Shown here: positions 1 to 5,277 of the stretch, in pieces
How positions within the stretch are numbered: position 1 is the stretch's first letter
How the letters are laid out: the number at the start of each line of letters is the position of its first letter
Assembly (NCBI GenBank): GCA_003567615.1
Contig: PWZC01000365.1
Coordinates: forward strand, 1 to 6,958
DNA: 6,958 bases
Source of the DNA: Gemmatimonadota bacterium
GTDB taxonomy: Bacteria > Gemmatimonadota > Gemmatimonadetes > Longimicrobiales > Gaopeijiaceae
Reading direction: 5' to 3'
Made by a program: the position numbers and the translations under genes
The notes under the pieces: generated by a model
Databases searched by the model: none
What the model saw: only the letters and a program-made list of their open reading frames with translations
Told to the model about the DNA's origin: nothing

Positions 1-342
1 AATGTGCGGGAGCTGGAGAATGTCCTGGAGAGGGCCCTGATCCTGGCCGGGGACGAACGGATCGACCCGGAGGATCTGCCGGCCGGGCTGGGCCGGGAAC
101 CGGAACCCCAGTGGGCGACGCCTGACGAGGCAGAGGGTGTCGGCGGCATGGATCCGGCGCTGGCCCGGACGCATGGCGACCTCTCGATCAAGCAGCGCAC
201 GGCCGAGTTGGAACGGGTGCTCATCCAGGAGGCCCTCCGCCGCACCGGGGGTCATCGGGGACGGGCAGCGGACCTCCTGGAGCTGAGCGATCGCGCTCTC
301 CGCTACAAGATCCGGGAGTACGGACTCGAGCCCGAGGTGTAG
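1..342 (+). CDS. Sigma-54-dependent response regulator, NtrC/PilR-type, C-terminal part (5' truncated)
   Basis: This is the last 113 residues of a bacterial enhancer-binding protein; the rest lies left of the window. It opens with NVRELENVLERALIL, the conserved end of the AAA+ domain of NtrC-family activators, which use ATP to open sigma-54 RNA polymerase promoters. A variable linker follows (about residues 31-62 of the fragment), then a Fis-type helix-turn-helix at about 66-109 ending in SDRALRYKIREYGL. This closely resembles the family pattern AAxLLGIS-xx-LRYKL. The gene ends with TAG. The receiver or sensor domain is not visible, so a two-component role is assumed from the family. A minor-pilin operon begins 227 bases downstream on the same strand, which makes a PilR-like regulator of pilus genes the best guess, but AtoC- or ZraR-like regulators end the same way. 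The family call is firm and the target genes are inferred. Confidence 0.9.
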   Translation, partial: NVRELENVLERALILAGDERIDPEDLPAGLGREPEPQWATPDEAEGVGGMDPALARTHGDLSIKQRTAELERVLIQEALRRTGGHRGRAADLLELSDRALRYKIREYGLEPEV

Positions 343-359
343 GTCGGGGTACTCCCGGA
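311..359 (+). terminator. Compound stem-loop over the end of the regulator gene (possible terminator)
   Basis: TCCGGGAGTAC (311-321) is an exact inverted match to GTACTCCCGGA (349-359). Inside it CCCGA (331-335) pairs with TCGGG (344-348), which is contiguous with the outer arm. This gives a 16-bp stem with a 9-base bulge on the left. No T-run follows, so intrinsic termination is doubtful. The structure overlaps the last ten codons. Confidence 0.3.
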
Positions 360-402
360 CGAGCTCGAGCCCGAGGCGAAGGTCGGGGTATTCCCGGACG
401 AA
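325..402 (+). repeat. 39-bp tandem duplication, two copies
   Basis: Copy 1 is 325-363 and copy 2 is 364-402. They match at 35 of 39 positions by eye. Copy 1 contains the last codons and stop of the regulator gene. In copy 2 the stop is lost (TGTAGG became CGAAGG), so it is non-coding on this strand. It looks like a recent local duplication of the gene end. Confidence 0.85.
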
Positions 403-418
403 TCGGACCGGAAGAGAG

Positions 419-433
419 TTCCGGTTTTCGGAA
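419..433 (+). other. Short hairpin TTCCG/CGGAA in the intergenic region
   Basis: TTCCG (419-423) and CGGAA (429-433) can form a 5-bp stem around GTTTT. T-rich bases (GTCTTTG) follow, so it could be a weak terminator for the regulator gene or simple chance. Confidence 0.2.
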
Positions 434-490
434 GTCTTTGTCGCTTGCGGAGGAGTTCGGTTCGGCTCGCGATCTCTGCAAGTGACTGCC

Positions 491-505
491 TGGCAGTGAT
501 TTGCT
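491..505 (+). promoter_or_regulatory. Sigma-54-like promoter elements with a one-base-short spacer
   Basis: TGGCAG (491-496) resembles the -24 element TGGCAC, and TTGCT (501-505) matches the -12 element. Nine bases lie between GG and GC where sigma-54 promoters normally have ten, and that spacing is strict. The site is 65 bases upstream of the first minor-pilin start and just downstream of a sigma-54 activator gene, so context supports it while the spacing argues against it. The left element is also the right arm of a 13-bp dyad, ACTGCC-T-GGCAGT (485-497), a possible operator. Confidence 0.22.
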
Positions 506-569
506 CCACAGGCACATCTCTTCCAATGGAGTCCGGCGTCATCCGGTCCCTCATTCGGGAGATGTCGCC

Positions 570-1031
570 ATGCGGCGCCTTCGCACGTGCTCCGGCTTTA
601 CCCTCATCGAATTGCTCCTGGTCCTGGTGATCGGGGGGATCATGAGCATGGTGGCCATCCGGAGCTTCAGTCAGGTCCATGGATCCCTGGGGGCTCGCAC
701 GGCCCAGTCCACCTTCACCGGCATGCACGCCCAGGCCCGGGCCATCTCCGTGGAGCACGGGATCCCCGTCCTCCTCCGGGTCGACCCGGAGATTGGAGCG
801 GTCAGCATCCAGGACCTGAGCGGCGAGGTTCTCCGGTCGCGGGACTTCGCCGCCTCCTACGACGTGACCATCGGAACGCCCAACGGGGTCGTGGACCTCT
901 GCATGGTGCCCCGCGGCTTCGCTGACCCCCGGTGCGGAAATGTGAACGACCGGACCGAGATCACCTTCACCCGGGGGAATCGGGTCCGGAGCGTGACCCT
1001 CCTGCCCCTGGGCCAACTGGGGGAGGCGTAA
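570..1031 (+). CDS. Type IV minor pilin, FimT/GspH-type
   Basis: This 153-residue prepilin is made as a membrane precursor, cleaved by prepilin peptidase and assembled into the pilus priming complex. A 9-residue basic leader ends in Gly9; cleavage before Phe10 gives a mature end FTLIELLLVLVIGGIMSM with Glu at +5 (residue 14), the standard class III signal plus hydrophobic helix. The C-terminal half ends with an EITFTRGNRVRSVTLLPLG stretch like the terminal beta strands of GspH/FimT pilins. Cys111 and Cys122 could form the disulfide loop common in pilins. ATG 570 is chosen over the upstream in-frame TTG at 501 because GGGAG (557-561) sits 8 bases before it and the longer version would bury the leader. 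The stop shares a base with the next start (TAATG), so the two genes are translationally coupled. FimT of some competent bacteria binds DNA; whether this one does cannot be read here. Confidence 0.88.
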   Translation: MRRLRTCSGFTLIELLLVLVIGGIMSMVAIRSFSQVHGSLGARTAQSTFTGMHAQARAISVEHGIPVLLRVDPEIGAVSIQDLSGEVLRSRDFAASYDVTIGTPNGVVDLCMVPRGFADPRCGNVNDRTEITFTRGNRVRSVTLLPLGQLGEA

Positions 1032-1462
1032 TGGACGCCCTGATCCGCACCCCTCCGGAGGTCCCCGCCTTCCCCCGTCGATCCCCTCGCGGTGGATTTT
1101 CCCTCGTCGAGGTGATCGTGGCCCTCATGGTCCTGAGCATCGGAATCCTGGGAATGGCCGCCGGCGCCGGCTGGATGGTGCGGGTGGCCCACTTCGGGGA
1201 GCTGGAGACGCGCCGGAGCGCAGCCCTTCAGTCGGCGGTGGAGACCGTCCGCGCCCAGCCCTTCGACCAGGTCGTCTCCGCTTCCGAGTCGTTCGGAGAC
1301 GTCACCGTGAGCTGGACGCCCGGCCCCGCCGGCACGAATGCCCGAAGCGTCGAGTTCGTCGTGGTGGGCCCCGGGCGCATCTCCTCGCCCGGTGGCGGCA
1401 TGCCACCGGTGGGGACGGCGGTGACGGACACCTTCACGTACACCCTCCTGAGACGGGACTGA
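1031..1462 (+). CDS. pilV: Type IV minor pilin, PilV/GspI-like
   Basis: This 143-residue prepilin is the second gene of the operon, starting one base inside the previous stop codon behind GGGGGAGG (1018-1025). The leader is long (22 residues, proline- and arginine-rich). It ends at Gly22, followed by FSLVEVIVALMVLSIGILG with Glu at +5 (residue 27). FSLVEVIVALMVLSIG is the typical signature of PilV and GspI, small pilins that join the initiation complex at the pilus tip. The region after the helix is short and has a glycine/proline-rich segment (GRISSPGGGMPP) before a final beta-like TFTYTLLRRD. No cysteine is seen in the mature part. PilV (pilus) is preferred over GspI (type II secretion) because PilW- and PilX-like genes follow, but the two families are hard to separate by eye. 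A GC-rich hairpin lies near the 3' end. Confidence 0.83.
   Translation: MDALIRTPPEVPAFPRRSPRGGFSLVEVIVALMVLSIGILGMAAGAGWMVRVAHFGELETRRSAALQSAVETVRAQPFDQVVSASESFGDVTVSWTPGPAGTNARSVEFVVVGPGRISSPGGGMPPVGTAVTDTFTYTLLRRD
1389..1409 (+). repeat. Perfect 8-bp inverted repeat inside the pilV-like gene
   Basis: CCGGTGGC (1389-1396) and GCCACCGG (1402-1409) flank a 5-base loop, predicting a very stable RNA hairpin about 50 bases before the pilV-like stop. It could affect mRNA stability or the ratio of the pilins, or it could be a by-product of Gly/Pro codons in GC-rich DNA. Confidence 0.4.
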
Positions 1463-1476
1463 CCCGGAGATCCGAG

Positions 1477-2346
1477 ATGAACACTGAATCCAGATCGCCG
1501 GGCCGAACCTCCTCGTCAGCGGGGGGCAACCGGGAGTCCACGCGTCTCGGGGGGCGGCGGGGGTTGACCCTGGTAGAGCTCCTCATCGCCATGGTTGCGG
1601 CCGGAGTCGTCATGGCGGCGGCCTACCAGCTTCTCCTCACGAACCAGCGCCTCTACACGTCGCAGCGGGAGAACGTCATCGGCCACCAGACCATCCGCGC
1701 CGGCTCCGAGATCCTCTTCTCCGAGCTCCGGGAAGTGAGCCCCGGGGAGGGGGATCTCCTGGGGATGCAGCAGCGGCAGGTCGAATTTCGGGCGCTTCGG
1801 GCCTTCGGGCTGGTGTGCCACGTGAACGCCCCTCAATCCAGGCTCTCGGTGATGGTCCTGAGCGACCAGTTTGCCATAGGGCAGGGAATCGCCGTGTTCG
1901 TGGAGAACGAGCCGGAGATCGCATCAGATGACTTCTGGTCCGAGGCCTCGGTCCAGAACGCGTCGTCCGGAGCCGGTAGCTGCACCCAGGCCGGAACGCT
2001 CCAGACCATCACGACCTCGGGGCTGTCCAGCACGGTCTACGACGGGATCCGCGCCGGCGCGCCCATCCGCTCCTTCGATCCATACACCTACGGCGCCTTC
2101 CAGGTAGGGGGGGAGTGGTATCTGGGCCGGCGTGTGGGCGGCGGAACCGTCACACCGCTGGTCGGACCCCTGGACGGAGAGGAAGGTCTCCGCTTCCAGT
2201 ATCTGGACAGCTCGGGCGCGGCCACCACCACCGCCGCCGACGTACGCCGCATCCGGATCACCCTGGAGACCCGCTCCGGAGCGCTGGACGGGCAGGGGCA
2301 GGCCATCACCGATGTACTCACCACCGACGTCTTCCTCAGGAACTGA
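1477..2346 (+). CDS. pilW: Type IV minor pilin, PilW-like
   Basis: This is a 289-residue prepilin whose ATG lies 14 bases after the pilV-like stop, behind GGAGA (1466-1470). The leader is unusually long at 29 residues and rich in Ser, Gly and Arg. It ends at Gly29 and is followed by LTLVELLIAMVAAGVVMAAAYQL with Glu at +5 (residue 34). A coiled helix with LYTSQRENVIGHQTIR follows, as in PilW and GspJ. The C-terminal part has GLRFQYLDSSG (residues 237-247) and a closing RIRITLETRSG/TDVFLRN pattern that recur in PilW-type proteins. Cys114 and Cys169 may pair. PilW is a core member of the minor-pilin complex that primes pilus assembly. The size and position between PilV- and PilX-like genes fit PilW better than GspJ, which is usually shorter. 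Confidence 0.85.
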   Translation: MNTESRSPGRTSSSAGGNRESTRLGGRRGLTLVELLIAMVAAGVVMAAAYQLLLTNQRLYTSQRENVIGHQTIRAGSEILFSELREVSPGEGDLLGMQQRQVEFRALRAFGLVCHVNAPQSRLSVMVLSDQFAIGQGIAVFVENEPEIASDDFWSEASVQNASSGAGSCTQAGTLQTITTSGLSSTVYDGIRAGAPIRSFDPYTYGAFQVGGEWYLGRRVGGGTVTPLVGPLDGEEGLRFQYLDSSGAATTTAADVRRIRITLETRSGALDGQGQAITDVLTTDVFLRN

Positions 2347-2367
2347 TCCTGGAGGGGAGAGGATCCC

Positions 2368-3630
2368 ATGGACACCCGGACCAACCCGACCTACGAGACC
2401 ACCCGCGCCCCGGACCCCCATCACAGTGGGGACGGCGCCCGGGCGGGCTTTGCTCTCCCCGCCGCCATCCTGGTCCTGGCCGTGGTGGCGATCCTCATCG
2501 CCGGCGGCTTTCACCTGGCGAACCAGGAGCAGCAGGTGGGCATGTCGTCGGAGCGCTCTACCCACGCCTTCTACATGGCCGAGTCGGCCTTGGGGGAGGC
2601 ACTGGCCAACTGGAATCCATCCCTGGCCGGTTCGACTCGGTGGGAGTTCGGTCCATCCATGGTACAGAACTCGCCCCGGGGGTCGGCCAGCGTGCAGGTG
2701 ATGCGGGTCGATGAGCGCCTCTACTACATGCAGAGCACCGCGCAGGTGAATGAGGGCGGCGCCCTCAGCCACGGAGCCCAGCGGACGCTGGGCCTCATGG
2801 TCCGTCAGCACTCTGCCGACTTCCCCGTGGATGCAGCGCTCACCACGCAGGGAGAGGTGCGCCTGCGTGGCTCATCGCTCATCGATGGGCACGACCGGAT
2901 TCCTGCGGGTTGGAATCAGTGTCCCCCCATGGGTCCGACCCGCCCCGGTGTGAGGTTGGCGGAAGGTGGCACGGTGGACGTGGGTGGAAGCGCCGATATC
3001 CAGGGAGACCCCCCTCATCTGCTGGACAGCGAGATCGACGACGACACCTTCACACAGTTCGGAGATGTGACGTGGGACGAACTGGTGGCCATGGCCACCA
3101 TCGTCATCCCCGCCGACGGGTCGGCCGGCGGGACCCATACCATCAACAACACCTGGCCCTCGCTGGACACGGACGACAACTGCAACGTGTACAATCGGGA
3201 CACCGGATCGGGAGATATGTGGAATTGGGGAGAGCCGGGATTCAGGGATGACCCGAATCACCAGTTCGCGCCCTGCTTCACCCACTACCCCATCGTCTAC
3301 GTCAACGGGAACGCCCGAATCCAGTCCGACGGTGTCGGGCAGGGAATCCTGCTGGTGGAAGGCGATGTGGACCTTCGGGGGAACTTCAACTTCTACGGCA
3401 TCCTCATCGCACAGGGCTCGCTGGAGACCCAGGGCGGCGCTGATCCTCGCATCGTAGGGGGGGCCATCGCCCGGAACGTCGAGTTGGAGCGGCAGAGCTA
3501 TGTGGGAAGCTCCCAGATCAACTTCTCGTCGTGCGTCATCAACGAGGTCATGACCCACGCCCAGGGGTTGAACTGGGCCTTCCCGCTGGCCTCCCGGGCC
3601 TGGGCGGATGTGACGGCGGGCTCGTACTGA
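2368..3630 (+). CDS. pilX: Large PilX/GspK-like minor pilin with extended C-terminal domain
   Basis: This 420-residue protein starts at ATG behind a strong GGAGGGGAGAGG (2351-2362), 21 bases after the pilW-like stop. A 27-residue leader ends at Gly27; the mature end is FALPAAILVLAVVAILIAGG, then HAFYMAESALGEAL (66-79), the hallmark of PilX N-terminal domains. Position +5 is Ala32, not Glu, as is usual for PilX and GspK, which cap the filament tip. Proteobacterial PilX is about 200 residues; this protein carries roughly 300 more after the N-terminal region. That part has repeated short beta-like segments, notably around residues 326-375 (GILLVEGDVDLRGNF, then IVGGAIARN), which suggest a stacked beta structure. 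Four cysteines (185, 272, 303, 389) could form two disulfides. No PilY1 adhesin is in the window, so this domain might act as the tip adhesin; that is inference. It is the last gene of the operon. Confidence 0.82.
   Translation: MDTRTNPTYETTRAPDPHHSGDGARAGFALPAAILVLAVVAILIAGGFHLANQEQQVGMSSERSTHAFYMAESALGEALANWNPSLAGSTRWEFGPSMVQNSPRGSASVQVMRVDERLYYMQSTAQVNEGGALSHGAQRTLGLMVRQHSADFPVDAALTTQGEVRLRGSSLIDGHDRIPAGWNQCPPMGPTRPGVRLAEGGTVDVGGSADIQGDPPHLLDSEIDDDTFTQFGDVTWDELVAMATIVIPADGSAGGTHTINNTWPSLDTDDNCNVYNRDTGSGDMWNWGEPGFRDDPNHQFAPCFTHYPIVYVNGNARIQSDGVGQGILLVEGDVDLRGNFNFYGILIAQGSLETQGGADPRIVGGAIARNVELERQSYVGSSQINFSSCVINEVMTHAQGLNWAFPLASRAWADVTAGSY
3083..3100 (+). repeat. Perfect 18-bp palindrome inside the pilX-like gene
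   Basis: TGGTGGCCATGGCCACCA reads the same on both strands with no spacer. It encodes part of a Leu-Val-Ala-Met-Ala-Thr stretch, so it may be chance from GC-rich codon use, but a perfect 18-bp dyad is long for coding DNA. Confidence 0.4.
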
Positions 3631-3641
3631 GGAGTCGGTCG

Positions 3642-3681
3642 CCCCCCCTGGTGACCCCGATCCTCGCGGCGGGTCGGGGGG
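3642..3681 (+). terminator. Strong compound hairpin after the minor-pilin operon
   Basis: CCCCCC (3643-3648) can pair with GGGGGG (3676-3681), and inside it GACCC (3653-3657) pairs with GGGTC (3671-3675). The right arms are contiguous and the left arms are separated by TGGT. The result is an 11-bp, nearly all-GC stem starting 12 bases after the pilX-like stop. No T-run follows, so it may attenuate transcription or stabilise the 3' end of the message rather than terminate fully. Confidence 0.38.
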
Positions 3682-3705
3682 TGGAGGCATATTGAAGGGA
3701 GTGCG

Positions 3706-4011
3706 GTGCCTCCCGTCCCCTCCGTCCCTCCGACCATGCCTGATACTCGCTTCACCCTGGACCGCATCGTGGACGGCAAGCACGCCGTCCTGGTGGCGCC
3801 CGGGCGTTCCGATCCCGATCGGCCCCTCGTCCTTCCCTATCCATGGCTCCCTGCCGAGGCCCGGGAGGGCGATATCCTGGCAGCCACGCCCCTCCCCGAC
3901 GGCGGGGTGAGCCTGAAGGTGGATCGGACCGCCACCCGCGTGGCCCGGGAGCGCCTCTCCCGCCTCCGGGACCGGATCCCCAAGGGCCCGGACGGAGACC
4001 TCTCGCTGTGA
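3706..4011 (+). CDS. DUF3006 family small protein
   Basis: This 101-residue soluble protein has no signal peptide or membrane segment. The conserved part runs from RFTLDRIVDGKHAVLV (15-30) through LPAEAREGDIL (48-58) to a VDRTATR segment (72-78) and a basic C-terminal helix (RERLSRLRDRI). This matches my memory of DUF3006, a family of unknown function often found beside ComEC-like metallo-beta-lactamase genes, as here. GTG 3706 is chosen because AAGGGAG (3695-3701) lies 4 bases upstream. The ATG at 3736 would start right before the conserved domain, but only a pyrimidine-rich tract precedes it, so the true start may be either; a 3736 start gives 91 residues. The stop overlaps the next start (GTGA), implying coupled translation and probably a joint function with the hydrolase. 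The biochemical role is unknown. Confidence 0.8.
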   Translation: MPPVPSVPPTMPDTRFTLDRIVDGKHAVLVAPGRSDPDRPLVLPYPWLPAEAREGDILAATPLPDGGVSLKVDRTATRVARERLSRLRDRIPKGPDGDLSL

Positions 4012-5246
4012 GTCTCGCGCTCGCGGACCAGGTGGAGCTCGCGGACGACCGGGGCGGATTCCAGGAGAGCCCTCGCCTCCAGGGGTCCCGGCGGCTCATC
4101 CCCCTCCTCGCCGCAGGGCTCCTGTTCCTTGCAGTGGGGTGCGCCCCGGGCCCTGAGCCCGCCCCGCCGCCGGCGCCACCCCCCGAGGAGCCGGCCCCTC
4201 CCATTCCCGATCCGGATGTGGCCGAGCCGCCCATGGACGAGCCGTTGCCGGAGGTCCATGCCGACTCCCTTCTCCTGTTCATGCTGGATGTGGGGCAGGG
4301 TGATGCGGTGCTCCTGGTGGTTCCGGGAGGGCGCGCCGTCCTCTACGACGGCGGGGCGGGGGACAGCGCGGCCCGTGACCACCTGGCCCGACTCGGGGTG
4401 GACTCGCTGGAGTTGGTGGTGGCGTCCCACCCCCACCGGGATCACATCGGGGGGCTGCCTGCGGTGCTTCGCTCTACCCCGCCCACCTTCATTGTAGACA
4501 ACGAGGTCGTCCACACGTCGGCCACCTACGAGCGGTACCTGGAGGCTGTGGTGGAGGAAGGGATCTCACGCCTGGAGCTGGAACCGCGCACCCTCACCCT
4601 GGATGGGGTGGCGCTGGACATCCTCCCTCCACCGGAGCAGCCCACCTGGGGGCTGAACGACCGGTCGGTGGGGATGGTGGTTCGATGGGGTGAGCTCACC
4701 TTCACGCTGGGCGGTGACGCCGAGGATCGCCTCTGGGGGTGGTGGCTCGAGCAGTCCCTGGTTCCCGACGGTCCGGTTCAGCTCCACAAGGCAAGCCACC
4801 ACGGGTCCCGAAATGGGGACATCCGTCCGGTGATCCAGCGCCTTCGGCCCGAGACGGTGGTGATAGGCGTGGGTGATGGGAACACCTTCGGCCACCCCCA
4901 CGCCGAGGCTCTGGCTCTCTACCGTGAGGTGGAGGCCCAGGTCTACCGCACCGATCGCCATGGCACCATCACGGTGACCGGTTGGGCCGACGGTCGCATC
5001 CGGGTGGTTCCGGAGCGCAGCGACGATTCCCATGACACCTCGTCCCCCCTTCCCCCGCCGTGTGTGGACCTGAACACGGCCTCCCGCGACGACCTGCAGC
5101 GCATCGTGCACATCGGCCCCGGTCGGGCGGATCAGATCATGGCGCTCCGACCCCTGGCCTCGGTGGAGGACCTTCTGGCCGTGTCGGGGATCGGGGAGGC
5201 CCGGCTTCAGGATATTCTTGAAGAAGGGCTCGCCTGCTTGCCGTGA
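4008..5246 (+). CDS. Lipoprotein with ComEC-like metallo-beta-lactamase domain and ComEA-like helix-hairpin-helix tail
   Basis: This 412-residue protein starts at GTG overlapping the DUF3006 stop (GTGA), with GGAG (3994-3997) upstream. A hydrophobic stretch (30-43) ends in LAVGC with Cys45 as probable lipid anchor, then a Pro/Glu-rich linker to about residue 85. The hydrolase domain opens with MLDVGQGDAVLL (92-103) and carries HPHRDH (141-146), Asp237 in LGGDAED, SHHGS (263-267) and NTFGHPHAE (292-300). These are the metal-site motifs of ComEC/Rec2-type metallo-beta-lactamase domains, all intact. Residues 353-412 are a double helix-hairpin-helix: VDLNTASRDDLQRI, HIGPG and VSGIGEARL, as in the DNA-binding domain of ComEA. 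The ComEC membrane channel is absent. The likely role is a surface or periplasmic DNA-binding nuclease or phosphodiesterase; the substrate is inferred. The n-region before the hydrophobic stretch is long and includes acidic residues, which is odd for a signal peptide, but no better start is seen. Confidence 0.87.
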   Translation: MSLALADQVELADDRGGFQESPRLQGSRRLIPLLAAGLLFLAVGCAPGPEPAPPPAPPPEEPAPPIPDPDVAEPPMDEPLPEVHADSLLLFMLDVGQGDAVLLVVPGGRAVLYDGGAGDSAARDHLARLGVDSLELVVASHPHRDHIGGLPAVLRSTPPTFIVDNEVVHTSATYERYLEAVVEEGISRLELEPRTLTLDGVALDILPPPEQPTWGLNDRSVGMVVRWGELTFTLGGDAEDRLWGWWLEQSLVPDGPVQLHKASHHGSRNGDIRPVIQRLRPETVVIGVGDGNTFGHPHAEALALYREVEAQVYRTDRHGTITVTGWADGRIRVVPERSDDSHDTSSPLPPPCVDLNTASRDDLQRIVHIGPGRADQIMALRPLASVEDLLAVSGIGEARLQDILEEGLACLP

Positions 5247-5261
5247 GGGGAGGCGCTCCCT
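5247..5261. terminator. Small hairpin between convergent genes
   Basis: GGGAG (5248-5252) pairs with CTCCC (5256-5260) around a 3-base loop, extendable by one G-U pair. It begins one base after the lipoprotein stop, in the 31-base gap between convergent genes, so it could act on both strands. No T-run is present, so support is weak. Confidence 0.28.
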
Positions 5262-5277
5262 GGCCGGTGGTCCCGTC

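Noticed and set aside
501..569. Upstream in-frame TTG start for the FimT-type pilin
   Set aside because: It would add 23 residues before the leader, and a good ribosome binding site lies directly before ATG 570.
303..1016. 237-residue minus-strand open frame with a 13-residue Ser/Gly/Thr repeat at its end
   Set aside because: It is antisense to the FimT-type gene. The repeat is only the other strand of the 39-bp duplication, and no family pattern is visible.
1924..2811. 295-residue minus-strand open frame
   Set aside because: It spans two well-supported pilin genes in antisense. Such long frames are common opposite GC-rich genes with few stop codons, and the His/Gly/Arg-rich content is typical of a shadow.
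2872..3783. 303-residue minus-strand open frame
   Set aside because: Antisense to the pilX-like gene and the start of the DUF3006 gene, with no recognisable domain or ribosome binding site.
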